From Actinomycetes bacterium (lineage in GTDB: Bacteria; Actinomycetota; Actinomycetes; Streptosporangiales; Streptosporangiaceae), in NCBI GenBank assembly GCA_021793235.1, contig JAJYTD010000009.1:1-64000 (forward strand): DNA of 64,000 nt. Direction: 5' to 3'. The translations under genes were made by a program, and so were the position numbers. Below the pieces are notes generated by a model. The model worked only from the letters and a program-made list of their open reading frames with translations, did no database searches and was not told the DNA's origin. Positions 28,131-37,042 of the stretch are shown here, piece after piece. The number at the start of each line of letters is the position of its first letter. The first letter of the stretch is position 1.

Positions 28131-28561
28131 TGCACGAACCCGATCCCGTCGTTTATCTCACCGAAGACCTGGTCGTGCAGATCGCCACCCTCAACCTGAC
28201 ACAGAACGGGCAAGGGGCGGCAGAGGTTCGTGACTACGGGTTGCTGTCGAGCGCGGTCAACCGGCCGCGCTCGGTCTCGTTCGGGGTGACACACTACCCC
28301 GGTCTTTTCGACAAGGCGGCCGCGCTCCTTCAGTCGCTGGCCCGCAATCACGCTTTTGTTGACGGCAACAAAAGAGCCGCGTGGAACAGTGCGGCGGCAT
28401 TCCTTGAGGTGAACGGTGCCCATCTCCTCGAACCCCTCGACGAGGACCGAGCCGAGAAGTTCGTTCTCGCGGTGGTCTCTGGGGAACTGGCCGACGTGGA
28501 AGCCATCGCCGGAGTGCTGGCCACGTTCCACGACCCGCCTGCGGGAGAGCCGGGGTGCTGA
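28130..28561 (+). CDS. doc: Doc-type toxin (Fic/Doc fold)
   Basis: 143 aa from GTG 28130. The Fic/Doc active-site motif reads H74-A-F-V-D-G-N-K-R82, matching the H-x-F-x-D/N-G/A-N-K-R form of Doc kinases rather than the long Fic form. Doc phosphorylates EF-Tu and halts translation unless bound by its antitoxin. AGGAGG lies 12 nt upstream inside the antitoxin gene. The pair sits between the sdh terminator and the SpoU gene, a likely insertion point, though I see no repeats marking its edges. Confidence 0.9.
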   Translation: MHEPDPVVYLTEDLVVQIATLNLTQNGQGAAEVRDYGLLSSAVNRPRSVSFGVTHYPGLFDKAAALLQSLARNHAFVDGNKRAAWNSAAAFLEVNGAHLLEPLDEDRAEKFVLAVVSGELADVEAIAGVLATFHDPPAGEPGC

Positions 28562-28627
28562 CTCGGCCTTCGAACTCGGGTTTTGCCGCTGGGCGCCTCG
28601 AGGACGGGAAGGACCTCGGCACCGGCC

Positions 28628-29296
28628 TCACGGATGCTGGCCGAACACGTGGGCGCGGACCCAGGCGTGCATGGCGATGGCGGCGGCGGCTCCGGCGTTG
28701 ATGGAGCGGGTGGAGCCGAACTGGGCGATGGACAGCACCGCCCGGCACACCTCGCGGACCTCCGCGGACAGGCCGGGCCCTTCCTGGCCGAAGACCAGCA
28801 CGCAGGAGCGGGGCAGGGCGTAGGTCTCCAGGGGGACCGCTCCGGGCAGGTTGTCGATGCCGATCAGCGGCAGGTCCCGCTCGGCGGCCCAGGAGACGAG
28901 CGCGGCCGTATCGGGGTGGTGGTGCACGTGCTGGTAGCGGTCGGTGACCATGGCGCCGCGCCGGTTCCACCGGCGGCGGCCCACGATGTGCACGGCCTCG
29001 GCGCCGAAGGCGTTGGCGGTGCGTACCACCGAACCGATGTTGAAGTCGTGCTCCCAGTTCTCCACGGCCACGTGGAAGGGGTGGCGCCGGGTGTCGAGAT
29101 CGGCGACGATCGCCTCGCGCCGCCAGTACCGGTAGCGGTCCGCGACGTTGCGCCGGTCGCCTTCAGTGAGCAGTTCGGGATCGTAGTGGTCGCCTTCGGG
29201 CCAGGGCCCCTGCCACGGGCCCACCCCGACATCGGGCCGCGTGCCGTCCTCGGGATCGGGGGTTCGGGGGGTGTCGGTAAGGGCCTGCTCGTTCAC
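28628..29296 (-). CDS. SpoU/TrmH-family RNA 2'-O-methyltransferase
   Basis: 222 aa from GTG 29296. The three SPOUT motifs are clear: NIGSVVRTANAFGAEAVHIVG, VLVFGQEGPGLSAEV, and SIAQFGSTRSINAGAAAAIAMHAW, which form the trefoil-knot S-adenosylmethionine site. It methylates a ribose in tRNA or rRNA; the target cannot be told. No ribosome site is present; a TAAGCT box ends 7 nt before the GTG, so translation is probably leaderless. Confidence 0.92.
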   Translation of the reverse strand: MNEQALTDTPRTPDPEDGTRPDVGVGPWQGPWPEGDHYDPELLTEGDRRNVADRYRYWRREAIVADLDTRRHPFHVAVENWEHDFNIGSVVRTANAFGAEAVHIVGRRRWNRRGAMVTDRYQHVHHHPDTAALVSWAAERDLPLIGIDNLPGAVPLETYALPRSCVLVFGQEGPGLSAEVREVCRAVLSIAQFGSTRSINAGAAAAIAMHAWVRAHVFGQHP

Positions 29297-29303
29297 GCCG
29301 CCC

Positions 29304-29309
29304 AGCTTA
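29304..29309 (-). promoter_or_regulatory. -10 box TAAGCT, leaderless start of SpoU gene
   Basis: Minus-strand TAAGCT ends 7 nt before GTG 29296. Confidence 0.55.
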
Positions 29310-29371
29310 GAGGCCGACGGGTGCGGGCCTGGACCGCTGTGGCGGCGTCGGCCGTTGCGGGCGGGCCGGGG

Positions 29372-29746
29372 TCAGCCGCCGATACCGATCCCGCCGTGGA
29401 TGTCGCGTGCCTGGATGACGGTTCCGCTGACATCGCCCTCGACGGTGTTGACGACGCCGCCGTCACCGGTGGCGAAGTGGGGGCGCAGCTCATCGGTGAG
29501 CCGCCGGATCTGCGGATCCTGGTCCCCCGCCGCGGCCAGCTGCACGGCGAGCGCGCGCACCTGGCCCGCGTCGTCGTAGTCGTCTTGGGCGGCTTCCAGT
29601 GAGCCCTGGGCCCGGCGGTCGCCGCGGAACCGCTCGCGGAGGGCCCTGCGCAGCTTCTTCAGTGCCTCTTTGGCGCTCTCGGTGAGGGACTCGGCGGCTT
29701 TGCCCGCGACAGCGGCGGCGATGGCGATGGTGACCTCGTCGACCAT
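29372..29746 (-). CDS. Putative Bell-like protein with RHIM/BASS3-type amyloid motif
   Basis: 124 aa from ATG 29746 (AAGGG 5 nt upstream). Residues 1-90 are helical: a hydrophobic, alanine-rich first helix (VTIAIAAAVAGKAAESL), a lysine/arginine-rich second helix (ESAKEALKKLRRALRERF), then two more. Residues 97-120 read GVVNTVEGDVSG followed by TVIQARDIHGG, which has the N-x-V...G-x-V-x-Q-A-x-x-I pattern of the RHIM-like bacterial amyloid signalling sequences (BASS3). Such motifs pair NLR-like sensors with small cell-death effectors, and the helical part resembles the membrane-targeting Bell domain. This would make it a stand-alone regulated-cell-death effector; no NLR partner is seen in the window. 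The function is inferred from pattern alone. Confidence 0.7.
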   Translation of the reverse strand: MVDEVTIAIAAAVAGKAAESLTESAKEALKKLRRALRERFRGDRRAQGSLEAAQDDYDDAGQVRALAVQLAAAGDQDPQIRRLTDELRPHFATGDGGVVNTVEGDVSGTVIQARDIHGGIGIGG

Positions 29747-29877
29747 GCGGACCCTTCGGAATCGTGGAGCCAGACGGCAGTGTAGTAAGCGTCGCAGCAC
29801 GGACGGTGGCGTGTCGAGTGCTCAGTTCGATCAGCCTGTCCGGAACCGGACATCCCGCTCGCGCCGTGGAGCCGCGG

Positions 29878-30255
29878 CTACTTCGGGGCGGAGCGCTGCC
29901 GCGGCCGCGCCACCAGGGCGAGCGCGCGCAGGCCGACCATGGTCGCTCCGAGGAACACCGAGGCGACGACGATGAACGAGGGCTCGGCTCCTTCGCCCGC
30001 GACCACCCGCAGCAGCATGCCGCCGGCCACGGTGACCGCCCACACCCCGATCCCTGTCGGCACGATCGCGGCCGGGGTGCGCCAGGCGCGCATGGCGGCC
30101 CAGCCGAGGACGAGGGCCGCGACGAACGGCCAGGCGGTTCCCGCGACCCCCGAGAGGGTGATGCCCTCCTCGTGGCTCGCGCGGCCGATCAGGACGAACG
30201 CGAGGACGCACAGGAGGTCGAGGGCGGCGGTGAGGGGGACCGGAGCGGAGCGCAT
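29878..30255 (-). CDS. DUF3054 integral membrane protein
   Basis: 125 aa from ATG 30255. Four membrane helices are evident (ALDLLCVLAFVLIGRASHEEG, AWPFVAALVLGWAAMRAW, GIGVWAVTVAGGMLLRVV, FIVVASVFLGATMVGLRALAL) with the HEEG after helix one that is typical of DUF3054. The function of the family is unknown. A TAAGCT -10 box ends 6 nt before the ATG and there is no ribosome site, so the gene is probably leaderless. It is followed on the same strand by the Bell/BASS-like gene after a 131-nt gap. Confidence 0.87.
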   Translation of the reverse strand: MRSAPVPLTAALDLLCVLAFVLIGRASHEEGITLSGVAGTAWPFVAALVLGWAAMRAWRTPAAIVPTGIGVWAVTVAGGMLLRVVAGEGAEPSFIVVASVFLGATMVGLRALALVARPRQRSAPK

Positions 30256-30261
30256 ACCGCC

Positions 30262-30267
30262 AGCTTA
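30262..30267 (-). promoter_or_regulatory. -10 box TAAGCT, leaderless start of DUF3054 gene
   Basis: Minus-strand TAAGCT ends 6 nt before ATG 30255, the same hexamer as used by the SpoU gene. Confidence 0.55.
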
Positions 30268-30478
30268 AGGGCTGCTTTGCGGTCCGGCGGGCGGCTGCCG
30301 GTAGCCCGCGGAGCCGAGGCGCGAACGGGCGCCCCCAGAAGGCCCGGTGCGGCCGTGGTCGGGCGGCTGCGCACAGGGGCTGCGTCTGCCTGGGCCCATG
30401 CCGACCGGCGCGAGAGGGGATGGATGGTGGGCGGGTACGCGCCGGTCGGCCTCGCGCGTGTTCTGCTGCGCGAGCTCT

Positions 30479-30501
30479 CCCGCACCCCACAGGGGTGCGG
30501 G
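30479..30501 (-). terminator. Terminator of the S1 protease gene
   Basis: CCCGCACCCC (30479-30488) pairs perfectly with GGGGTGCGGG (30492-30501) over the loop ACA, just past the stop at 30521. Confidence 0.75.
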
Positions 30502-30520
30502 GAGATCGGTCGGGCTCGGG

Positions 30521-31681
30521 TCAGTTCGTCAGCAGGGTCACCCCGAATTCTTCCAGAATCGGATTGATCGGCTGGAAAAAGGTGGTTCCACCGGAGGTGC
30601 AGTCGCCCGAACCGCCGGAGGTGACCCCCTGGGCCTGGTCGCCGCTGATCCAGGAGCCCCCGGAGTCGCCCGGTTCGGCGCAGACGTCGGTGCGGGTGAG
30701 TCCCTGGACCATGCCCTCCGGGTAGGTGACCGTCTGGTTCTTGGCGCCGATCGTGCCGCAGTGCAGGCCGGTCGTGGAACCGGAGCGGCAGACGGAGGCG
30801 CCTTCGGGCGCCTCCTCGGAACCGGCGACGGCGATCGTGTCGCCCTGGTAGTCGTTCACCGCCGGGGTGGGCGCCCAGTTGCTGTCGGCCTGGACCACGG
30901 CCATGTCGCTGCCGGGGAAGACGGAGCCGGCCACGGTTCCGGTCCCGGTCTTGTCCTCGGTCGTGACGGGGGTGCCCTCCGAGCCGCAGTGGCCGGCGGT
31001 CACGAACCCGGTCTCGGTGGCGAATCCGACGGAGCAGCGGCCGCTGCTGTCGATGAAGTAGGGGTCACCGCCCACAATGTCGGCGTACAGCTCGGGCTTG
31101 TGGTCGGTCTCCTCGATCCGCACGGCGCCGGAGTCGACGCCGGCGTCGGCCGCCAACCGCTCAGCGGCGGGCTTGTCGCCCTCCAGAACGGTGATGACCA
31201 CGGCATCCTCGGTGGTGCTCGGGTACCAGCCGGTGATGCCTTCGGAGAGGGTCGCGCCCTCATCGTCGAGCTGGTCGACGACGGTGTTGAGGTGCTGCTC
31301 GCCATAGGTGACGACGCGCGGCTCAGCGCCGGCCTCGCGGACCTGGTCGGCGGCGTCCTCGTCGGTGACCGCGACGGTCAGCTCGCCGCTCTCGGTGTCG
31401 AAGCGGCTGCCGCCGAAGGCGTCCCCGAGTGTGGAGCGGAGTTCGCGGTCGACCGAACGGGCCGTGGATTCCTGGTCCATCAGCTCACCGGCCTGGGCGG
31501 AGGTCAGGCCGAGGTCGCGTCGCAGGGCGGCCGGCCGGTCGTCTTCGGCGTGGGAGGACGTGGGGGAGGCGGTCTCCGCTTCGGAGTCGCCGACCGTGAT
31601 GGCGACCGCGGTCCCGGCGGCGACCAGTCCGAGTGCCAGGGCGGAGCCGCCCAGCACTCTGAGTCTGGCGGACGTGCGCAA
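30521..31681 (-). CDS. Secreted S1-family serine protease with pro-region (alpha-lytic/streptogrisin type)
   Basis: 386 aa from a TTG at 31681, with an AGGGCAGGA region just upstream; no ATG or GTG is available in frame. A signal peptide (residues 1-28) is followed by a roughly 165-residue pro-domain needed for folding, then a mature protease starting near ADIVGGDPYFID. The catalytic His is in TAGHCG, the Asp in GSDMAVV, and the Ser in EPGDSGGSWISG. Cysteines sit in the positions of the conserved disulfides. The mature part resembles the alkaline proteases of Nocardiopsis. It digests extracellular protein. Confidence 0.93.
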   Translation of the reverse strand: MRTSARLRVLGGSALALGLVAAGTAVAITVGDSEAETASPTSSHAEDDRPAALRRDLGLTSAQAGELMDQESTARSVDRELRSTLGDAFGGSRFDTESGELTVAVTDEDAADQVREAGAEPRVVTYGEQHLNTVVDQLDDEGATLSEGITGWYPSTTEDAVVITVLEGDKPAAERLAADAGVDSGAVRIEETDHKPELYADIVGGDPYFIDSSGRCSVGFATETGFVTAGHCGSEGTPVTTEDKTGTGTVAGSVFPGSDMAVVQADSNWAPTPAVNDYQGDTIAVAGSEEAPEGASVCRSGSTTGLHCGTIGAKNQTVTYPEGMVQGLTRTDVCAEPGDSGGSWISGDQAQGVTSGGSGDCTSGGTTFFQPINPILEEFGVTLLTN

Positions 31682-32200
31682 TGTCCTGCCCTTTCTGCTG
31701 GATGTGGGGCAAGGGCGGGGGCCTCGTTGATGAGCGGGGGTTCAACGGGGATCCCCGGCTGCGGCCGGCGCTTGCCGCGGCCGTGTGTTCACCGACGTTC
31801 GGTAAACGATTCGGAACCATAAGTCATGTCGGGTGTTTCGCGACAGGGCGCTTTCGAAGGTGAGATGTCACCACATGGAGGAATCAGCGCCGTTCCGCGT
31901 GAGTGGTGTGGCGCATGGGGCCTCCGGGGAGAGGCGAATTCCGATGTGGACCCGGATGCCGTCCGTTTTCCGACATGTTACTTACGAGTAGCTTGATGCT
32001 TTTCCACGGGGAGCTCGATGTCCGGATCCGGCCATTCTGTTCGGGGTGCGCTGGAGGAGGCGGAGCAGAAGGAACGGCTTGTGCCTACGGTGCGCGCCCC
32101 GTCCCCTTGAGCGGGGTGGCGGCTTCCACCGGAAGTGCCCGATGCGCGCACGAGAAAGGGGTGCCTGGCGGCACCCCTGGAACATGGGATCGACCGTCGG
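31682..32200. other. Upstream region of the secreted protease
   Basis: About 520 nt with no gene seen. It should hold the protease promoter, and at its right end the terminator of the S9 peptidase gene. A short dyad TACT-TACG-AGTA lies near 31980. Confidence 0.4.
32157..32178 (-). terminator. Terminator of the S9 peptidase gene
   Basis: AGGGGTGCC (32157-32165) pairs with GGCACCCCT (32170-32178) over a 4-nt loop, 23 nt past the stop at 32201. On the minus strand no T-run follows. Confidence 0.75.
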
Positions 32201-34354
32201 CTACTCCGCTGTCTCGGGATGGCCCAGTGCGGTGCGGATGAAGTCGACCTGCAACAGGAGCAGGTTCTCCGCGGTGCTCTCCTCGGACGGCATGTGCGTG
32301 ATCCCCGACAGCGGCAGGACCGTGTGGGGGCGCCCCGCCGCCAGCAGGGCCGTGGACAACCGCTGCGTGTGCGCGAACACCACGTTGTCGTCGACCAGCC
32401 CGTGGATGAGCATCAGGGGGCGGTTGGGCCCCTGCGGCTCCTGCAGCAGCGAGCTGTCCCGGTAGGCGTCGCCCTTCTCCTGGGGCAGCCCCAGATAGCG
32501 CTCGGTGTAGTGGGTGTCGTACAGGCGCCAGTCGGTGACCGGTGCCCCCGCAACGGCGGCGTGGAACACGTCAGGCCGGCGCAGGAGTGCCAGGGCCGCC
32601 AGGTAGCCGCCGAAGGACCAGCCCCGGATCGCGACCCGGTCCAGGTCCAGGAAAGGGAAGCGCTCAGCGGCATCGTGCAGTGCCGCCACCTGGTCCTGCA
32701 GGACAGGTGTCGCCAGGTCACCGTGTACGGCCTGCTCCCAGTCGATCCCGATACCCGGGGTTCCCCGGCCATCGGCGACCAGAACGGCGAACCCCTGATC
32801 GGCGAACCACTGCGAGGTCAGATAGGCCGAGCGGCTGCGCAGCACCCGCTGGGCGTGCGGACCCCCGTAGGGATCGAGCAGGACCGGCAGCCGGGCAGAG
32901 CCCTGTTCATACCAGGACGGCAGGACCAGGGCGGTGGGAATCCCGCGCTCACCGGACGACCAGAAGGTGACGCGGGGCTCGGGCAGTTCGGGCCTCTCGG
33001 CCAGGCTCGCTATCTCGGTGACCGTTCGCTGCGCCTGGGCGCTCGTGTTGCCGACCACCACTGTGCGCACCCCGTCGCTCTCCATGTCCCGGCGCTGGAG
33101 CACGAGCGTGTCGTTGCGCAGCCGTCCGGTGTGCACACCGCCCGCCGACGCTCCCGGGAACTCCACGCGTGTGCTGGAGTCCTGATCCAGCAGCCACAGT
33201 TCCACCTCTCCGGGACGGCCGACCGGGGAACCCGAGCACAATACGCGCTCCCCGTCGACGTCGACGACCCCCCGGACGTAGAAATCGCGCGGTCCCACCA
33301 CACGGTCGCCCACGTACACGCGGCGCTCTCCCGCGCCGTCCTGGCGGCCGATCCACACCGGTTCCCCGCTCTTGGTGAACGCGGGGACACCAGGCATGAT
33401 CTCCACCCAGACGCGGTCGGTCTCGGTGCGCAGTTCAGTGGCGGCCCCGGTGGCCGGATCGGCGCTGAACAATGTCAGCGTGCGCTGGTCGCGGCTCTGC
33501 GCGCTGAACACCACCGCGGCCTCGCCCCCCGAGCCGCCGGTCCACCCGGCCCGCACCAGATACGGCAGGCGCTCCCGGTCCCACTCGACCCATCGGGGAG
33601 CGGTCGGCTCCTCCTCCGCGGAGAGGACCGCCAGGCGCACCTCGGCGTTGGCCGTCCCCGCGGCGGGATAGGCCATGGTCTGCGCGGTGGCCTCGGGATC
33701 GGCGGGGTCGCCGATGCTCCACCGCGTGACGGCGGAGTCGTCGACCCGCGCCGCGAGCAGGGCGGAGCCGTCCGGCGCCCACCACATGCCCCGGTACCGG
33801 CTCATCTCCTCGGCGGCGATGAACTCGGCCAGCCCCCAGGTCACATTCGGGCCGTCCGGCTCGGCAAGGATGCGGTCCCGCCCGCTGTTGATCTCGATGA
33901 CGTGCACCGCCCCGCTGCTCACATAGGCGACGAGGTCGCCCTTGGGGCAGATCACCGGATCGACCACCGGGCCCTGTGCGGGCAGTTCGCGGGGCGCGGA
34001 CTCCTCGCCGACCAGGTCGGCGCAGTAGAGCCGGCCGGACAGGGTGAACACGGCGCGGGTGAACGGCTCGTCGACGGTGTAGGAGACGATGCCGCCGCCC
34101 GTCTCGCGGAGGCGTTCCCGGCGGGCCCGCTCCTCCACCGGCAGGTCCTCGTCGTCGGCGCCTATCGTGCGGGGATCTGCGACGACCCGCTCCCGCCCAC
34201 TGCCCGGCTCCATGGTCCACAGGCAGGTGGCGGTGTCCGTGCCGTGCCTGCCGCGCAGGAAGGCCACGCGTCGGCCGTCCGGAGAGATATGGAATGCCCG
34301 CGGAACGCCCAGCGTGAACCGGTGCGTCCGGGCCTGCTGCCGAGGAAAGCTCAT
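32201..34354 (-). CDS. S9-family prolyl oligopeptidase / dipeptidyl-peptidase-IV-like enzyme
   Basis: 717 aa from ATG 34354, the point where the family motif [20 protein letters not shown] begins; an in-frame ATG at 34372 is possible. The N-terminal two thirds is a beta-propeller (repeated strands such as [15 protein letters not shown]). The C-terminal alpha/beta-hydrolase carries the catalytic Ser in GWSFGG, the Asp in HGLVDDNV, and the His in GITHMPS. There is no signal peptide, so it is cytoplasmic and cleaves short peptides, often after proline. It is divergent from mshB. Confidence 0.93.
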   Translation of the reverse strand: MSFPRQQARTHRFTLGVPRAFHISPDGRRVAFLRGRHGTDTATCLWTMEPGSGRERVVADPRTIGADDEDLPVEERARRERLRETGGGIVSYTVDEPFTRAVFTLSGRLYCADLVGEESAPRELPAQGPVVDPVICPKGDLVAYVSSGAVHVIEINSGRDRILAEPDGPNVTWGLAEFIAAEEMSRYRGMWWAPDGSALLAARVDDSAVTRWSIGDPADPEATAQTMAYPAAGTANAEVRLAVLSAEEEPTAPRWVEWDRERLPYLVRAGWTGGSGGEAAVVFSAQSRDQRTLTLFSADPATGAATELRTETDRVWVEIMPGVPAFTKSGEPVWIGRQDGAGERRVYVGDRVVGPRDFYVRGVVDVDGERVLCSGSPVGRPGEVELWLLDQDSSTRVEFPGASAGGVHTGRLRNDTLVLQRRDMESDGVRTVVVGNTSAQAQRTVTEIASLAERPELPEPRVTFWSSGERGIPTALVLPSWYEQGSARLPVLLDPYGGPHAQRVLRSRSAYLTSQWFADQGFAVLVADGRGTPGIGIDWEQAVHGDLATPVLQDQVAALHDAAERFPFLDLDRVAIRGWSFGGYLAALALLRRPDVFHAAVAGAPVTDWRLYDTHYTERYLGLPQEKGDAYRDSSLLQEPQGPNRPLMLIHGLVDDNVVFAHTQRLSTALLAAGRPHTVLPLSGITHMPSEESTAENLLLLQVDFIRTALGHPETAE

Positions 34355-34484
34355 GCGCCGATTCTTGCGCATTGGCGCGTGATCGTGTGCTGGGGGACCT
34401 CGGCGCGCCTCATCGCGACACGCCCGATCCCCGGGGCCGCGGAGCGATGGGAACCGTACTGAGCGCAGGCGGGGGCGGAACCGC

Positions 34485-34490
34485 TATCGT
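34485..34490 (+). promoter_or_regulatory. -10 box TATCGT, leaderless start of mshB
   Basis: TATCGT ends 7 nt before ATG 34498; no ribosome site is present. Confidence 0.6.
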
Positions 34491-34497
34491 CCACACC

Positions 34498-35361
34498 ATG
34501 ACAGATCGGCGTTTACTGCTGGTGCACGCCCACCCCGATGACGAGACCATCGTCACCGGGGCGACCATGGCCAAGTACGCTGCCGAGGGGGCCCGTGTCA
34601 CCCTGGTCACCTGCACACTGGGGGAAGAGGGCGAGGTCATCCCGCCCGACCTGGCGCACCTCGCGAGCGACCGGCAGGACGGCCTCGGCCGGTACCGGAT
34701 CGGTGAACTGGACAGGGCGTGCCTGGCGCTGGGCGTGGACGACCACCGCTTCCTCGGCGGCCCCGGCCGCTACCGCGACTCCGGCATGATGGGCGCGCCG
34801 ACCAACGACCACCCCGACTGCTTCTGGCGGGCCGACGTCGAAAAGGCCGCGCAGCTGCTCGCGATGGTCATCCGCGAGGTACAGCCCGATGTCATGGTCA
34901 CCTACGACAGCAACGGCGGATACGGGCATCCTGACCACATCCAGGCCCACCGTGTCGCCGTCCGCGCTTTTGAGAAGGCCGCCGAACGGGCGCTGCCCGG
35001 GACGCCGTGGCAGACCCGCAAACTCTACGCCATCGCCCAACCCCGGTCGGTGCTGGAGGAGTCGGTGCGGCGGCTGCGGGAAGACCCCCGCTCCTTCGCG
35101 GCGCCGACATCGGTCGAGGACATCGCGCCCGGCGCCCCCGATTCCCTGATCACCGCGCGCATCGACGCTTCCCCGTACTGGGCGGCCAAGGTATTGGCGA
35201 TGCGTGCGCACGCCACCCAGATCAGTGTGGACGGCGAGCTGTTCGCCCTGTCCAACGGAATCGCTCAGGAGATCCTCGCCGTCGAGTACTTCACCCTGCT
35301 CCGCGGCCCCACACCGCGGCCGGGGCCTTCGGGTGTCGAGACGGACCTGTTCGCCCGGTGA
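34498..35361 (+). CDS. mshB: Mycothiol biosynthesis deacetylase (GlcNAc-Ins deacetylase)
   Basis: 287 aa from ATG 34498. The LmbE-type zinc site is complete: A-H12-P-D-D15-E near the N-terminus and H144-P-D-H147 later. Length and the segments [16 protein letters not shown] and [13 protein letters not shown] match MshB. It removes acetyl from N-acetyl-glucosaminyl-inositol, the second step of mycothiol synthesis, the actinobacterial low-molecular-weight thiol. It is followed by the DUF6113-like membrane protein gene, an association I recall from Streptomyces. Confidence 0.95.
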   Translation: MTDRRLLLVHAHPDDETIVTGATMAKYAAEGARVTLVTCTLGEEGEVIPPDLAHLASDRQDGLGRYRIGELDRACLALGVDDHRFLGGPGRYRDSGMMGAPTNDHPDCFWRADVEKAAQLLAMVIREVQPDVMVTYDSNGGYGHPDHIQAHRVAVRAFEKAAERALPGTPWQTRKLYAIAQPRSVLEESVRRLREDPRSFAAPTSVEDIAPGAPDSLITARIDASPYWAAKVLAMRAHATQISVDGELFALSNGIAQEILAVEYFTLLRGPTPRPGPSGVETDLFAR

Positions 35362-35532
35362 CCCGTGCCGCATGCCGCTACCGGGGGCCCGCCACGGCTC
35401 TGCCCGGAAACCGCGGCGGCCGCCTTCCTCTTTTGCCGGGCAGACCGCGCCCCATCGCCGCGGCCGCGGAGGGGGGAACGGGCCGCCATGGTGCGGCGTC
35501 CAGGCGGGGACGATCCGGGAATTCAGGGACAG

Positions 35533-35538
35533 TAGGCT
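35533..35538 (+). promoter_or_regulatory. -10 box TAGGCT, leaderless start
   Basis: TAGGCT ends 6 nt before GTG 35545. Confidence 0.55.
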
Positions 35539-35544
35539 GCCATT

Positions 35545-35988
35545 GTGGCCGCACCAGACCCATTCGCTTCCGGCTCGCCCGTGCAGGGTGACCAGGGCCG
35601 CCGCCAGGCGGACCGCGTCGTGGCCGTGCTCGGCCACATCGTTCTGCTGCTGCTGGGTTTTGCCGCGGGGATCGTCTGCGGTGTGGCGGCCGGGTGGCTG
35701 TCCTGGCTCTGGGCGGGCGGAGCGCTCGGCCAGGCCGTTTCGGGTCTCCTCCTGGTGCTCTACCTCGGCGTGCTGTTCGCCGGGTGCCGCGTAGCGGGGT
35801 GGAGCATGGGTTCTCGGCTCGGTGCCGGGCTTCCCGCCGCGGGGTGGATCGCGGGCGCGTTCGCGCTCGCCGAAGTGTCCTCCGCCGGCGACATCGTGAT
35901 GACCTCCAGCACGATCACCTATGCCTACCTCTTCGGCGGCATGGTCACGGTGGTGCTGGCCACCGTGCTCACCCGGCCCGGCGACTGA
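35545..35988 (+). CDS. DUF6113-like integral membrane protein
   Basis: 147 aa from GTG 35545. A polar N-terminal stretch of about 25 residues is followed by four hydrophobic helices (VVAVLGHIVLLLLGFAAGIVCGV, AVSGLLLVLYLGVLFAGC, GLPAAGWIAGAFALAEV, AYLFGGMVTVVLATVL). It is like the small membrane protein that follows mshB in other actinomycetes. Function unknown. The gene has its own leaderless-type promoter despite its position after mshB. Confidence 0.75.
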   Translation: MAAPDPFASGSPVQGDQGRRQADRVVAVLGHIVLLLLGFAAGIVCGVAAGWLSWLWAGGALGQAVSGLLLVLYLGVLFAGCRVAGWSMGSRLGAGLPAAGWIAGAFALAEVSSAGDIVMTSSTITYAYLFGGMVTVVLATVLTRPGD

Positions 35989-36013
35989 GGCGCCCCGCGC
36001 CCGGCGGCCGGGG

Positions 36014-36859
36014 TCATCCCGCCCAGAAGCGGAGCAGGACCTCGCCGTAGCCGATGTCCATCTGGGGCATCCCCACGGCGCCGAACACGGTGAGCATCAG
36101 CTTCGCGAACGCCACGTTCACCATCGGCAGCCACAGCACGGCGAAGACCCCGATGACGCCGAAGAGCCCGCCGGTGCGGGCCAGGCGGGAGAAACGCTCC
36201 GGCAGGTACGGCGCGATAACGCCGAACCCGTCCAAGCCGGGGATCGGCAGCAGGTTCACCAGCGCCGCGGTGAGGTTCAGATAGCACAGGTACATCAGGC
36301 CGGCGAGCATCCAGTTGTCGGTGAACTTGCCGGCCGGCACGAGGATGCTCACGGCGGTGGCCGCGGCGACCGCCAGCACCAGGCTGACCACGATTCCGGC
36401 CAGGGCGGCCAGGCTGCGCCCGGCCCTGTTCGGCACGGCGGAGGAGTCGAGGTAGAGCGCGGGCCCCGGCATCCCGATCCCGCCGAGGAGGAGGAATGCC
36501 ACCGGCATCAGCAGCCCGGCGAACAGTTCGCGGAACCGGAACGGATTGAGCCGGAGGTAGCCGCTGCCGCGCAGTGCGCGGTCCCCGAAGCGGTAGGCGA
36601 GTAGCGCGTGCCCGTACTCGTGCAGGGCCAGCGAGACGATCCAGCCGCACAGGATGAACACGAACGGCAGGTAGACGGTCGAGTCATCGCCGGTCCAGTC
36701 GACCTCGGCCCGGGTCCAGGAGAACCATCCGGCCATCCCGGTGAGTCCGAGGAGGAGCACGAAGATCGGGCTGGGCAGCAGGTCGAGCCGTGAAGAGCCG
36801 GCGGGGCCGGCGGCCTCCGCGGCGGTCGTGTCCTGCTCGGTCGGCTCAGGCGTGGACAT
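36014..36859 (-). CDS. Site-2 protease-like M50 zinc metalloprotease
   Basis: 281 aa from ATG 36859, with GGAG 4 nt upstream; ATGs at 36874 and 36907 are alternatives without good sites. An acidic, alanine-rich cytoplasmic lead of about 25 residues precedes six or so membrane helices. The zinc motif H80-E-Y-G-H84 lies in the third hydrophobic segment, and the second metal ligand is in LLPIPGLDGFG. Family members cleave substrates inside the membrane, often anti-sigma or signalling proteins. Its substrate is unknown. It converges with the DUF6113-like gene. Confidence 0.87.
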   Translation of the reverse strand: MSTPEPTEQDTTAAEAAGPAGSSRLDLLPSPIFVLLLGLTGMAGWFSWTRAEVDWTGDDSTVYLPFVFILCGWIVSLALHEYGHALLAYRFGDRALRGSGYLRLNPFRFRELFAGLLMPVAFLLLGGIGMPGPALYLDSSAVPNRAGRSLAALAGIVVSLVLAVAAATAVSILVPAGKFTDNWMLAGLMYLCYLNLTAALVNLLPIPGLDGFGVIAPYLPERFSRLARTGGLFGVIGVFAVLWLPMVNVAFAKLMLTVFGAVGMPQMDIGYGEVLLRFWAG

Positions 36860-37042
36860 ACTGCTCCAGCTCATCGGAAAGACTCGGGACGGGCGGCGGA
36901 TCGACACCCGGGCCCGTCAATGGGGCAAGGGCGTTCGTCCTCGCTGCCCTCCAGGCTATTGGCCCGTCCGCAAGGCCGAGCACCGCCCGTACCGGCAAGG
37001 AGGGCGGCGGCCCGGAAACACGGGCCGCCGCCCGGCCACCCG

